Shown here piece after piece: positions 1 to 6,782 of a stretch of 13,405 nt of DNA (positions are counted from its first letter, which is position 1; each line of letters opens with the position of its first letter). This stretch comes from Candidatus Pacebacteria bacterium UBA6188 (GTDB lineage Bacteria; Patescibacteriota; Microgenomatia; UBA1400; PJMF01). Under the pieces are notes generated by a model, which ran no database searches, was not told where the DNA came from, and saw nothing but the letters and a program-made list of their open reading frames with translations. The position numbers were made by a program, and so were the translations under genes. Location of the stretch: NCBI GenBank assembly GCA_002422765.1, contig DITI01000050.1, positions 1 through 13,405 of the forward strand. The letters are read 5' to 3'.

Positions 1-732
1 GCGATATTTTTTCTGCAAAATAAAAAATAATTGATTTAGCAAAGAAAATGATTTTTTAATCTTATAGCGACCAAACTTATAATCGTCATAGAAAAATAAA
101 TATTTGCTCAACCAAGAATTGGCATTTAAAAATTGTCTCTGCAAATTGCCCGCATCATAAACAAAATTCATCTGCAAAATTTCATAGGCCTCATACAAGC
201 TTCTTCTCTCTTCGCTAATAACCAGATCACCTTCGTCTAACCATAAATTTAAACACCAAGCATTACTGTTTTCTTTTTCTGGTCGCTTGGCCTTGAATTT
301 GGTCAATAGAATTAAAATTAAACGAGTTAACCACAACCTATTATTTTGACAGATGATCATAAAATCCAAATCATCTTCCTTTTGTGCATTGTTAACTGCT
401 GTTGAACCAGTCAAAACAATCGCTTTGACAAAAGGAATCTTGCTGGCCAAAGCCACAAAAGCTTGAATTTCTTTTTGTTTTTGGGGGACAAATTTCGCTC
501 TTTGTAAACGATTACTTAGATCTCTTTTTCTTAAGAAAAAATAATCATGCTCACTTTGGATTAAGGACTGACTCATCAATTTTTTTAAAGATTCTTCTAT
601 TTTTTTGCTAGAAGTAGAAATTTTTTGCTCACCTTTGGCTAGGCGCTGAGTAATTTCTTTTTTATTGAGAGCAAAAGCAAAGCAACTGCTGTAAGCCAAA
701 GTTAAAAAAACCAATCGATCGTGTTCATTCAT
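1..732 (-). CDS. Nucleotidyltransferase-fold protein with putative N-terminal winged helix (partial, C-terminus off the left edge)
   Basis: The reading frame runs without a stop from the ATG at 732 to base 1, giving 244 residues and no C-terminus. Residues 109-123 carry the polymerase-beta-type nucleotidyltransferase signature: GS at 109-110, then after a short gap the metal-binding pair D121-x-D123 followed by hydrophobic residues. This motif marks a nucleotidyl transfer fold, but the acceptor (RNA, protein, antibiotic or small molecule) cannot be told. Residues 1-70 are helical and end in a possible wing (DYFFLRKR), so I infer a winged-helix head; that is a guess from pattern. The start is well supported: an AGGAG ribosome binding site lies 4 nt upstream. 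The gene is AT-rich, with one row near 18% GC. It is divergent from xth with a 34-nt gap. An antitoxin- or MNT-like partner is not visible because the downstream side is cut. Confidence 0.7.
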   Translation of the reverse strand, partial: MNEHDRLVFLTLAYSSCFAFALNKKEITQRLAKGEQKISTSSKKIEESLKKLMSQSLIQSEHDYFFLRKRDLSNRLQRAKFVPQKQKEIQAFVALASKIPFVKAIVLTGSTAVNNAQKEDDLDFMIICQNNRLWLTRLILILLTKFKAKRPEKENSNAWCLNLWLDEGDLVISEERRSLYEAYEILQMNFVYDAGNLQRQFLNANSWLSKYLFFYDDYKFGRYKIKKSFSLLNQLFFILQKKYR

Positions 733-767
733 TACGCTCCTAAATATACGCTATAATCTTCAATATA
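733..767 (-). promoter_or_regulatory. Promoter and ribosome binding site of the nucleotidyltransferase gene
   Basis: On the minus strand an AGGAG Shine-Dalgarno sequence lies at 741-737, 4 nt before the ATG at 732. A TATATT -10 candidate at 767-762 would start transcription near 755 and give a leader of about 23 nt containing the whole ribosome binding site. A second TATATT at 748-743 is less likely because its transcript would lose that site. The region overlaps the xth promoter on the other strand. Confidence 0.5.
752..757 (+). promoter_or_regulatory. -10 box of xth, predicted near-leaderless transcript
   Basis: A perfect TATAAT lies 9 nt before the xth ATG at 767. Normal -10 to +1 spacing puts the transcript start near 764, leaving a leader of about 3 nt and no room for a Shine-Dalgarno sequence. 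No good -35 box is visible. Confidence 0.55.
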
Positions 768-1534
768 TGAAGATTTATTCTTGGAACGTCAATGGCATTC
801 GCGCTATTTTAAAAAAAGGTTTCTTACCTTGGATGGAAAGCGCTCAAGCCGACATTGTCTGTTTGCAAGAAACCAAAGCTTCCCCAGATCAACTTTCTTT
901 TGATTTGACTCAAATCGCTGATTACCAAAGTTATTTTGCTTGGGCAGAAAAAAAAGGCTATAGCGGAGTTGTTACCTACAGCAAAAAAGAGCCTCAGAAA
1001 GTCCAAGTCGGCCTCTTGGAAAATAAGTTTGACCGCGAAGGACGCACCGTCATCACTTATTATGAGAATTTTATCCTCTTTAACATCTATTTTCCCAATG
1101 GCAAAGCCTCTCCTGAAAGATTGGCTTACAAAATGGAATATTACGCCTTCTTGTTGGAATATCTCAAACAACTTTTAAAAACCGAAAAAAACATTGTCAT
1201 TTGTGGCGACGTTAACACTGCTCATCAAGCAATTGATCTGGCTAGACCCAAAGAAAATGAGCAAATTTCTGGTTTTCTCAAAGAAGAACGTGCTTGGATT
1301 GATCAGCTCTTGGAACTCGGGTTTATTGACACTTTTCGCCAACTCAACCAGGCTAAAACAGAATGTTACACTTGGTGGAGTCAACGCTCTGGAGCTCGCG
1401 CTAGAAACGTAGGTTGGAGAATTGATTATTTTTTCATTAGCCAAAACCTATTAAAAAATCTAAAAGATGCCAGTATTCACGATCAAGTCATGGGTTCTGA
1501 CCATTGTCCAATTTCCATTGAATTGCAATTCTGA
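767..1534 (+). CDS. xth: Exodeoxyribonuclease III (AP endonuclease)
   Basis: This is a 255-residue, full-length member of the ExoIII/APE1 family, which cleaves the DNA backbone at abasic sites and has 3'-to-5' exonuclease and 3'-phosphatase activity in base excision repair. All hallmark residues are present: the N-terminal SWNVNGIRA with N8, LQETK with the metal ligand E35, YFPNG at 108-112, CGDVNTAH with D148 and N150, the late WRIDYFF with D220, and the terminal GSDHCP with D245 and H246. The ATG at 767 gives the conserved MKIYSWN start, so no upstream extension is needed. A TATAAT immediately upstream predicts a leaderless or 3-nt-leader mRNA. The TGA stop overlaps the promoter of the next gene, which starts 16 nt later. 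Function is expected to be cytosolic DNA repair. Confidence 0.95.
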   Translation: MKIYSWNVNGIRAILKKGFLPWMESAQADIVCLQETKASPDQLSFDLTQIADYQSYFAWAEKKGYSGVVTYSKKEPQKVQVGLLENKFDREGRTVITYYENFILFNIYFPNGKASPERLAYKMEYYAFLLEYLKQLLKTEKNIVICGDVNTAHQAIDLARPKENEQISGFLKEERAWIDQLLELGFIDTFRQLNQAKTECYTWWSQRSGARARNVGWRIDYFFISQNLLKNLKDASIHDQVMGSDHCPISIELQF

Positions 1535-1540
1535 TAAAAT
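1532..1540 (+). promoter_or_regulatory. Extended -10 promoter of the seven-helix membrane protein, overlapping the xth stop codon
   Basis: TGATAAAAT fits an extended -10 element (TG, one base, TAAAAT at 1535-1540). Its TG plus the next A is the xth stop codon TGA at 1532-1534. The expected start of transcription is near 1547, 3 nt before the ATG at 1550, so this is another nearly leaderless gene. Confidence 0.45.
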
Positions 1541-1549
1541 CACCACATC

Positions 1550-2149
1550 ATGCTGGACGAAAAATTTGTAATTTTGGGTGCCTTGCTCTCTTTTTATGGA
1601 GGCTTGAGTTACCTTGTTGACACCATCAAAGGCAAAAATAAACCCAATCGCGTAACTTGGTTTTTATGGGCACTGGCTCCTCTAATTGCCTTTAGCGCTG
1701 AATTAGAAAAAGGAGTTGGCTTGACCGCCCTAATGACCTTCATGGCTGGCTTCAACCCCTTAATGATTTTACTTGCCTCTTTCGTCAACAAACAATCTTA
1801 CTGGCAACTAAATAAAATGGATTATGTTTATGGCTCTATTTCAGTTTTTGCTATTATCATTTGGAAAATCACCGGTGAAGGCAATCTTGCCATTCTTTTT
1901 GCCATCTTGGCAGACGCTTTTGCCTCTATTCCCACAGTAATCAAGTCTTATCATCAGCCAGAAACAGAAAGTAGCAGCATTTACCTTTTTGCCATGATGA
2001 ATTCAGGCATTGCTCTATTAACCATCAAAGACTGGAACTTTGCTCACTACGGCTTTCCTGCCTACATCTTTTTGCTTTGCGCTTTGGTTTACAGTTTGGT
2101 GAAATTTAAATTAGGCTTGAGTTTGAAGGCCAAAATAAAGCAAAATTAA
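1550..2149 (+). CDS. Seven-helix integral membrane protein, possibly PQ-loop/SWEET-like in architecture
   Basis: The product has 199 residues and about seven hydrophobic segments (approximately residues 6-26, 39-56, 58-80, 92-107, 114-134, 144-158 and 167-187). I do not recognise it as a named family. Its layout can be read as three helices, one linker helix, then three helices. The end of the first helix of each triplet is similar: residues near 24-45 read DTIKGKNKPN then WFLWAL, and near 129-150 read TVIKSYHQPE then IYLFAM. Such a 3-1-3 arrangement with proline-containing loops recalls the PQ-loop/SWEET transporter group, but the exact PQ pair is missing, so this is only a hypothesis. The C-terminus is basic (KAKIKQN). 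The last 39 nt overlap the end of the convergent coaDE gene. No signal peptide apart from the first helix is seen. Confidence 0.75.
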   Translation: MLDEKFVILGALLSFYGGLSYLVDTIKGKNKPNRVTWFLWALAPLIAFSAELEKGVGLTALMTFMAGFNPLMILLASFVNKQSYWQLNKMDYVYGSISVFAIIIWKITGEGNLAILFAILADAFASIPTVIKSYHQPETESSSIYLFAMMNSGIALLTIKDWNFAHYGFPAYIFLLCALVYSLVKFKLGLSLKAKIKQN

Positions 2150-3250
2150 GTTTAGAGTCTTTTGGATATTTTCTTCATCAGCCTCATCATTTTCTAAAAG
2201 CCAAAGTTTTCCTTGACCTTGCTGAGCAATGACGGCTTCCAAATGTTGTTTTTTATTGGCAAAATCATACTGGCTCTTTAGCCTTCTTTGGATTTGCTCG
2301 TGATTTAAACCTCTAGCTACCAAGCGATCTTTCTGCACTTTCTCACTTACTGACAAAAGAAGGATATTGTAGTTTACTAATTGACTCATTTCCGCCTCAA
2401 CCAATAAAGCAGCGTTAAGTAGAATCAAACCCTTTTTATCTTTCAGTTCGCGACGCAAACGCACCAAAATTGGCGTTGCCATAATTTCGTTCAGTTTATT
2501 CAATTTTTGCTGATCAGCAAACACAATTTCGCCCAAAACTTTGCGGTCAATGCTTCCATCGGATCTAGCTACTTGAGCACCAAAAAGATCAGTAATCTGC
2601 TTACGCACCAAAGCATACTTTTCTTCTTTTAAATCTTCCTGAATCTGCCAAGCTAAGTGATCAAGCTCGATATTGTGAACTGACAAGCCTTGTTTGCTTG
2701 CCAACTCCACCATTTTTTGCCCCACATGAGATTTGCCAGCGCCAATTTCTCCCGTCAAACCAACGATATATTGGCCACTAATTTTGGCTTCCACACATTG
2801 TTTGACATAAGCAGGCACATAATCCTGAATCAGGCCTTGTTCTCGCTGAATATCTTTAACTGCACTAGAGCTAACATGAGCCAGGGACGGTTTGGCAAAT
2901 AAAATGAAGGTATCAATACCTAATTGCTGACTTTCACCCAAACTATGCAGGCCCATTTCGTATTCAAAATCTTTAGCACTGCGCACGCCTTTGACAATGA
3001 CATCGATATTATTTTCATAGGCAAAATCGACCAGCATACCAGTAAAAGATAAAACTTCTACATTTTTGAGAAAAAGCAAAGATTTTCTAGCCATCTCTGT
3101 TCTTTCCTCTAGCGAGAAAAGGTATTTTTTGGTCGGATTAACTCCAATTGCCACTACCAAGCGATCAAAGATTTTTGCCGCGCGCTCAATAATATCCAAA
3201 TGACCATAAGTTATAGGATCGCCGGAGAAAGCATAAATGGCTGATTTCAT
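2111..3250 (-). CDS. coaDE: Bifunctional CoaD-CoaE fusion: phosphopantetheine adenylyltransferase / dephospho-CoA kinase
   Basis: One uninterrupted 379-residue frame encodes the last two steps of CoA synthesis, 4'-phosphopantetheine to dephospho-CoA to CoA. Residues 1 to about 159 are a bacterial-type CoaD: the T14-x-G16-H17 nucleotidyltransferase motif, K41/K42, R90, the FEYE run ending at E98, and SSS at 127-129. From about 161 a CoaE domain starts almost without linker: the P-loop GEIGAGKS (167-174), the substrate-site acidic pair E195/D197, and a lid region with ARG near 312-314. Several conserved positions differ: the CoaD loop reads FSGDP instead of the usual GTFDP or GSFDP, the first arginine of RGLR is K87, and the CoaE HP and PLL motifs read TP (259-260) and ALL. 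Two ATGs are adjacent (3253 and 3250). A TATAAT places +1 exactly on 3250, so I chose that one. The gene lies 21 nt after acs on the same strand. Confidence 0.9.
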   Translation of the reverse strand: MKSAIYAFSGDPITYGHLDIIERAAKIFDRLVVAIGVNPTKKYLFSLEERTEMARKSLLFLKNVEVLSFTGMLVDFAYENNIDVIVKGVRSAKDFEYEMGLHSLGESQQLGIDTFILFAKPSLAHVSSSAVKDIQREQGLIQDYVPAYVKQCVEAKISGQYIVGLTGEIGAGKSHVGQKMVELASKQGLSVHNIELDHLAWQIQEDLKEEKYALVRKQITDLFGAQVARSDGSIDRKVLGEIVFADQQKLNKLNEIMATPILVRLRRELKDKKGLILLNAALLVEAEMSQLVNYNILLLSVSEKVQKDRLVARGLNHEQIQRRLKSQYDFANKKQHLEAVIAQQGQGKLWLLENDEADEENIQKTLNLILLYFGLQTQA

Positions 3251-3256
3251 CATCTA

Positions 3257-3265
3257 ATTATAACA
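3257..3265 (-). promoter_or_regulatory. Extended -10 promoter of coaDE, predicted leaderless
   Basis: Read on the minus strand, TGTTATAAT (TATAAT at 3262-3257) is a perfect extended -10 element in the 24 nt between the acs stop and the coaDE start. With normal spacing the first transcribed base is the A of the ATG at 3250. Read-through from acs is also possible because no terminator separates the genes. Confidence 0.6.
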
Positions 3266-3274
3266 TTCTGGAAC

Positions 3275-5362
3275 TTAATCCAAGATAATACGAGCATCTA
3301 AAACCTTGACTCCAGTTGGGCCTGCCAATAAAGGATTGATGTCTAGTTCTTTAATCTGAGGAAAATCGTTTACTAGTTGTGACAAACGACTCAGAGCATC
3401 AACAATGGCTACTTGATCTACAGCTTGAGCACCTCGCACCCCAGTTAAAATCTTATTCGCTCGCAAATTCTGAATCAGATTGAGAGCGTCAGTTTTATTT
3501 AAAGGATTAAAAGCAAAATTAACATCTTTCAAGACCTCGACGTAAATTCCACCCAAACCAAACATCAGCATTGTGCCCAAAGAATTTTTATTAATTCCCA
3601 AAATTAATTCTATGCCTTTTGGAGCCATCTCCATGATTAGGACACCATCAACCTTAGCTTCTGGCTTATTTTTCTTGACTCGTTCTAGCATTAATTTGGT
3701 TTCGGCAATAATATTTTTTTGACTAACACCAAGCACCACTCCACCCACATCACTTTTATGCAAAATGTCTTTGGAAACTATTTTAATAGCAACTTCGGAA
3801 TCAAAATTTTGCATACTATTAACGATTTCCTCAGCATTACTGGCAAAAACTGACTTGAGCAAAGGAAAACCATAAGCGCGCATTACTTCCAAGGCTTCTA
3901 CTTCAATTAAACTTTTTCTTCCCTCGCCTTGCAATTTAGCAAAAATACTTGCTACTTTAGATCTGTCAACTGTGGTAGAGCTCAAATTTTCCTCATTTTC
4001 CATCGTCGACCAATCATAAAATTTGGCAAATTTAGCCAAAGCTTTGGCGGTGGGTTCAGGAAAAGTCAAGTTAGCAATTTTGTTTTGACGTAAAATTTGC
4101 ACCCCATCAGCAACCAAATCTTTACCCATTAAACTGACTACGATTGGCTTGGAACTGACAGCGCGCATTTTTACTATCGCCTGAGCAACTTTGTTTGGCT
4201 CAGTCATCGATTGGGGAGTTAAGAGAACAATTAAAGCGTCCACTTCTTCTGCTTCAATTAAAACTTCAATGGCTTGTTCATAAATTTCACCCATGGCGTC
4301 ACCTAAAACATCAACTGGGTTATTGAGACTGGCTGAAGCGGGCAAAAAAGCCCTCAATTTTGTAAGTGTTGGTGCACTTAATTTGGCCAACCCTAAACCA
4401 CTTTCTATCACTGCGTCAGTAGTCAAAACTCCTGGCCCACCAGCGTTAGTAATGATTGCTATTTTCTTGACTGCTTGAGTTTGATTGAGAGAGAAAACCT
4501 GAGCTAAATCAAAAAGTTCACTCACGCTATTGGCGCGAATGATGCCGGCTTGGTCAAATAAAGCTTGATAAGCAGCATCATCACTACTCAAAGAACCAGT
4601 GTGAGAAGCAACAGCATTGGCGCCAGCAGCAGTTTTACCAGATTTCAAGATAATAATTGGCTTGGGAGTGGATCCTCTATTTAAATCTCTCAGAGTTCTG
4701 ATCATTTCTGGAGCATTTTCTAAGGATTCAGCATAAATACAAATAACTTTGGTTTGAGCATCAGCATGTAAATATTTAATCAATTCTAATTCTTGAAGAA
4801 TAGCCTTGTTGCCAGTGCTCAAAAATTTGGAAAAACCAATGCCTAAGTTACTCGCGTAATCTAAAACTGCAGTACATAAAGCGCCACTTTGGGAAAGAAA
4901 GGCAATCTCACCAGTTGGTGGCATAATGCTCGCAAAAGAAGCATTCATTTTCCAAGAAGGATTAATAACCCCCAAACAGTTCGGTCCTGCCAAGGTCACT
5001 CCCAATCTCTGGCAAGTTGCGACTAATTCCTGTTCTAATTCTTTTTGTCCAACTTCTTTGAAACCAGCTGAAATAACCAAAGCTGCCTGAGCTCCTTTGA
5101 GCGCTGCTTGCTCAATTTCTTGACTAACAAATTTGGCCGGAATAGCTAAAATGGCTAAATCAATTTTTTCTGGCAATTCTGCCACACTATGATAAACAGG
5201 CAAACCATGAAGGGAGTCAATTTTGGGATTAATCGGATAAATTTGACCAGCATAACCCTGCTTAACCAAATTTTCCACAATATCATTGCCAACAGACTTT
5301 TCTTTACTTGAAGCTCCGATAATTGCAATCGCTCGTGGTTGAAAAAGAGCATCTAAACTCAT
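3275..5362 (-). CDS. ADP-forming acetyl-CoA (acyl-CoA) synthetase, fused alpha and beta subunits
   Basis: This 695-residue protein matches the single-chain form of the NDP-forming acyl-CoA synthetase superfamily, which interconverts acetyl-CoA, ADP and phosphate with acetate, CoA and ATP, usually conserving energy as ATP at the end of fermentation. Domains in order: an N-terminal CoA-binding Rossmann domain (about 1-140, beginning with the IAIIGAS loop), succinyl-CoA-ligase-like domains with the presumed phosphohistidine H254 in SHTGSL (about 145-450), and a C-terminal ATP-grasp domain (about 480-695) with the HKSDVGGV motif (H535, possibly the second phosphohistidine) and FGLGGIYVEVLKD near 601-613. 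A TTG at 5383 would add seven residues but lies upstream of the likely transcript start. The ATG at 5362 has an AGAGGG ribosome binding site 6 nt ahead. coaDE, which makes CoA, follows directly. Confidence 0.9.
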   Translation of the reverse strand: MSLDALFQPRAIAIIGASSKEKSVGNDIVENLVKQGYAGQIYPINPKIDSLHGLPVYHSVAELPEKIDLAILAIPAKFVSQEIEQAALKGAQAALVISAGFKEVGQKELEQELVATCQRLGVTLAGPNCLGVINPSWKMNASFASIMPPTGEIAFLSQSGALCTAVLDYASNLGIGFSKFLSTGNKAILQELELIKYLHADAQTKVICIYAESLENAPEMIRTLRDLNRGSTPKPIIILKSGKTAAGANAVASHTGSLSSDDAAYQALFDQAGIIRANSVSELFDLAQVFSLNQTQAVKKIAIITNAGGPGVLTTDAVIESGLGLAKLSAPTLTKLRAFLPASASLNNPVDVLGDAMGEIYEQAIEVLIEAEEVDALIVLLTPQSMTEPNKVAQAIVKMRAVSSKPIVVSLMGKDLVADGVQILRQNKIANLTFPEPTAKALAKFAKFYDWSTMENEENLSSTTVDRSKVASIFAKLQGEGRKSLIEVEALEVMRAYGFPLLKSVFASNAEEIVNSMQNFDSEVAIKIVSKDILHKSDVGGVVLGVSQKNIIAETKLMLERVKKNKPEAKVDGVLIMEMAPKGIELILGINKNSLGTMLMFGLGGIYVEVLKDVNFAFNPLNKTDALNLIQNLRANKILTGVRGAQAVDQVAIVDALSRLSQLVNDFPQIKELDINPLLAGPTGVKVLDARIILD

Positions 5363-5368
5363 AAATTT

Positions 5369-5391
5369 CCCTCTTGAACACAATCATTGTA
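5369..5391 (-). promoter_or_regulatory. Promoter and ribosome binding site of the acetyl-CoA synthetase gene
   Basis: On the minus strand TACAAT at 5391-5386 is a -10 candidate that would start transcription near 5379. AGAGGG at 5374-5369 is a Shine-Dalgarno sequence 6 nt before the ATG at 5362. The short leader (about 17 nt) thus carries a ribosome binding site, unlike most other genes here. Confidence 0.5.
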
Positions 5392-5412
5392 GCTAAAAAG
5401 AAAGATAAAAGA

Positions 5413-5418
5413 TAGAAT
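5413..5418 (+). promoter_or_regulatory. -10 box of the small membrane protein / glycosyltransferase pair, predicted leaderless
   Basis: TAGAAT ends 7 nt before the ATG at 5426, predicting a transcript start at 5425 and a leader of about one base. No convincing -35 box is visible. It probably serves both the small membrane protein and the overlapping glycosyltransferase. Confidence 0.45.
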
Positions 5419-5425
5419 TGTTACT

Positions 5426-5680
5426 ATGAAAAACAAGCACAAACTAGTTCTAGAAAATCACGACACCATTTATGATGTTAGTAATTGGGTGATCTTCAAA
5501 AAAAATTTCCTAGCAGGTATTGCTCGCAGTGCTGGTTCATGGTTTTTTAATATCTTAATTTTGTTAGTTTTGGCTTACATTTTAATTCCAGTTTTTGGTT
5601 CTTTTATTAAAGAACTGAGTGAAAAATTACCAAAAAATTTGAATGATGTGGTTATTCAAATTGAAAAAAATGGCAATTAA
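5426..5680 (+). CDS. Small single-pass membrane protein (DUF5665-like)
   Basis: The 84-residue product has a charged N-terminal part, an NFLAGIARSAGSW stretch leading into one long hydrophobic segment (about residues 37-59), and a charged, probably amphipathic C-terminal tail. The pattern of an aromatic/basic lead-in, a glycine-rich approach and one membrane helix recalls DUF5665 proteins common in CPR genomes. I could not align it, so that name is tentative and the function is unknown. It has its own -10 box just upstream and its last 11 nt overlap the glycosyltransferase start. The two are therefore probably translated together, which hints that it may sit with the glycosyltransferase at the membrane. 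Confidence 0.65.
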   Translation: MKNKHKLVLENHDTIYDVSNWVIFKKNFLAGIARSAGSWFFNILILLVLAYILIPVFGSFIKELSEKLPKNLNDVVIQIEKNGN

Positions 5681-6782
5681 TTTTTTCTTACAAAGTCAAG
5701 ATTTTGGCGGAGCTGAAAAATTTGCTCAAGATTTATTGACTGATCTTGCCCAAAAAGGTCAAAGAGTTTTTCTTTACACCAGTAATTTAAATCTAATTCA
5801 AGCTATTGATCAAGAAAAAAATATTAAAGTTGAAAAAATTCCTCTCTATCTTGATTATGCCTCCAATCACAAAGGCTTGCTAAAAAGTCTTTTTTTAACT
5901 CCTTTAGCTCTCATTTATTATTTAAAAATTTTGAAAGCAATTAGCAGTAGAAAAGAAAAGCAATTTATTTTTTGCTCAGGTTTTAGTGAAAAAATTATTG
6001 TTAGTCCTTTGGCTAAACTTTTTTCTTTGCAAGTTTTTTTTATTGAATATGGACCACTGGAGCCACTTTTTCAAAAACTATATGGTTTACCAAAACTACT
6101 CTATTATTTATTTGCTAGAAAAAAAGCTGATCGAATTATTGTTTCTTCGAAGAACACTAAAAGAGCTTTAAAAAATATTTTTCCTGACGAGAAAATGCTT
6201 TTCATTCCTTGCGGTACTCATTTTGAAAACAACAAAGTAAAAGAAAATAAAATTAAAACCGGCACTATCACAGTTGTTTCTAGATTGGAAAAAGGCAAAG
6301 GTCAAGATTTGTTAATTACAGCTTTTAAAAAAATTGAGCAAGAATTTCCTAAGGCAGAACTAAAAATTATTGGTACAGGCAACTTCTATGAAGAGTTAAA
6401 AAAACAAAGTCAAAACCATCCTAGAATTAAGTTTCTACAATTTATTAAAAATCCTACAAAAATAATTAGAGAAAGCGAAATAATCGTTTGCCCCTCTGTT
6501 TGGTCGCTAGAGGGCTTTGGCTTGGTCGTCATTGAGGCCATGGCTCTTCGCAAAGCTATCGTTGCTTTTGATCGTCCACCCTACAATGAAATTCTCAAAA
6601 ACAAAGACAATGCCTTATTGGCCATAAATAAAGATTCTTCTGACTTAGCTGAAAAAATTATTTCTCTCATGAAAAACAAATCATTGCAAAATAAATTGGC
6701 TAAAAAAGCTTATTTAGATTTTCAAAAAAAATACCAAATTGGAGAAATCTCCAAACAATATTTAGCGCTTCTGAAGAATTAA
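5670..6782 (+). CDS. Glycosyltransferase, GT4-type (GT-B fold)
   Basis: The 370-residue product looks like a GT4-type enzyme, which moves a sugar from a nucleotide-sugar donor to a lipid, glycan or protein acceptor at the inner membrane face. The N-terminal domain opens with a short strand and the FGGAEKFAQ loop (12-20). The C-terminal donor-binding domain starts with TVVSRLEKGKGQDLL (201-215), continues with LKIIGTG near 231-237, and holds the E-x7-E motif EGFGLVVIE at 281-289. ATGs at 5643 and 5646 are in frame, but I chose 5670 because it starts at the first strand of the fold and leaves only an 11-nt overlap with the upstream gene. The acceptor and sugar cannot be predicted. Most of the gene is about 27-33% GC, lower than xth or the dsbA-like gene. 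The 3' end overlaps convergent prmC by 21 nt. Confidence 0.88.
   Translation: MAINFFLQSQDFGGAEKFAQDLLTDLAQKGQRVFLYTSNLNLIQAIDQEKNIKVEKIPLYLDYASNHKGLLKSLFLTPLALIYYLKILKAISSRKEKQFIFCSGFSEKIIVSPLAKLFSLQVFFIEYGPLEPLFQKLYGLPKLLYYLFARKKADRIIVSSKNTKRALKNIFPDEKMLFIPCGTHFENNKVKENKIKTGTITVVSRLEKGKGQDLLITAFKKIEQEFPKAELKIIGTGNFYEELKKQSQNHPRIKFLQFIKNPTKIIRESEIIVCPSVWSLEGFGLVVIEAMALRKAIVAFDRPPYNEILKNKDNALLAINKDSSDLAEKIISLMKNKSLQNKLAKKAYLDFQKKYQIGEISKQYLALLKN

Noticed and set aside
588..640. Runs of T in the nucleotidyltransferase gene as possible terminators
   Set aside because: They are lysine codons read on the minus strand and no GC-rich stem precedes them.
824..1444. Reverse-strand and offset-frame ORFs of 70-115 codons within xth
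   Set aside because: They are shadows of a highly conserved gene, with no family features and no start signals.
4293..4478. Plus-strand ORF of 61 codons inside the acetyl-CoA synthetase gene
   Set aside because: It is a shadow of the long conserved frame on the other strand.
5363..5383. TTG start that would add seven residues to the acetyl-CoA synthetase
   Set aside because: It lies upstream of the predicted transcript start (near 5379), while the ATG at 5362 has an AGAGGG ribosome binding site at ideal spacing and begins the conserved fold.
5380..5390. Short palindrome ACAATcATTGT between acs and the small membrane protein gene
   Set aside because: Five-base arms are expected by chance in AT-rich DNA, and part of it is explained as the acs -10 box.
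5643..5669. Upstream ATGs for the glycosyltransferase
   Set aside because: They would add a nine-residue basic stretch before the first strand of the fold and enlarge the overlap with the small membrane protein gene; no ribosome binding site supports them.
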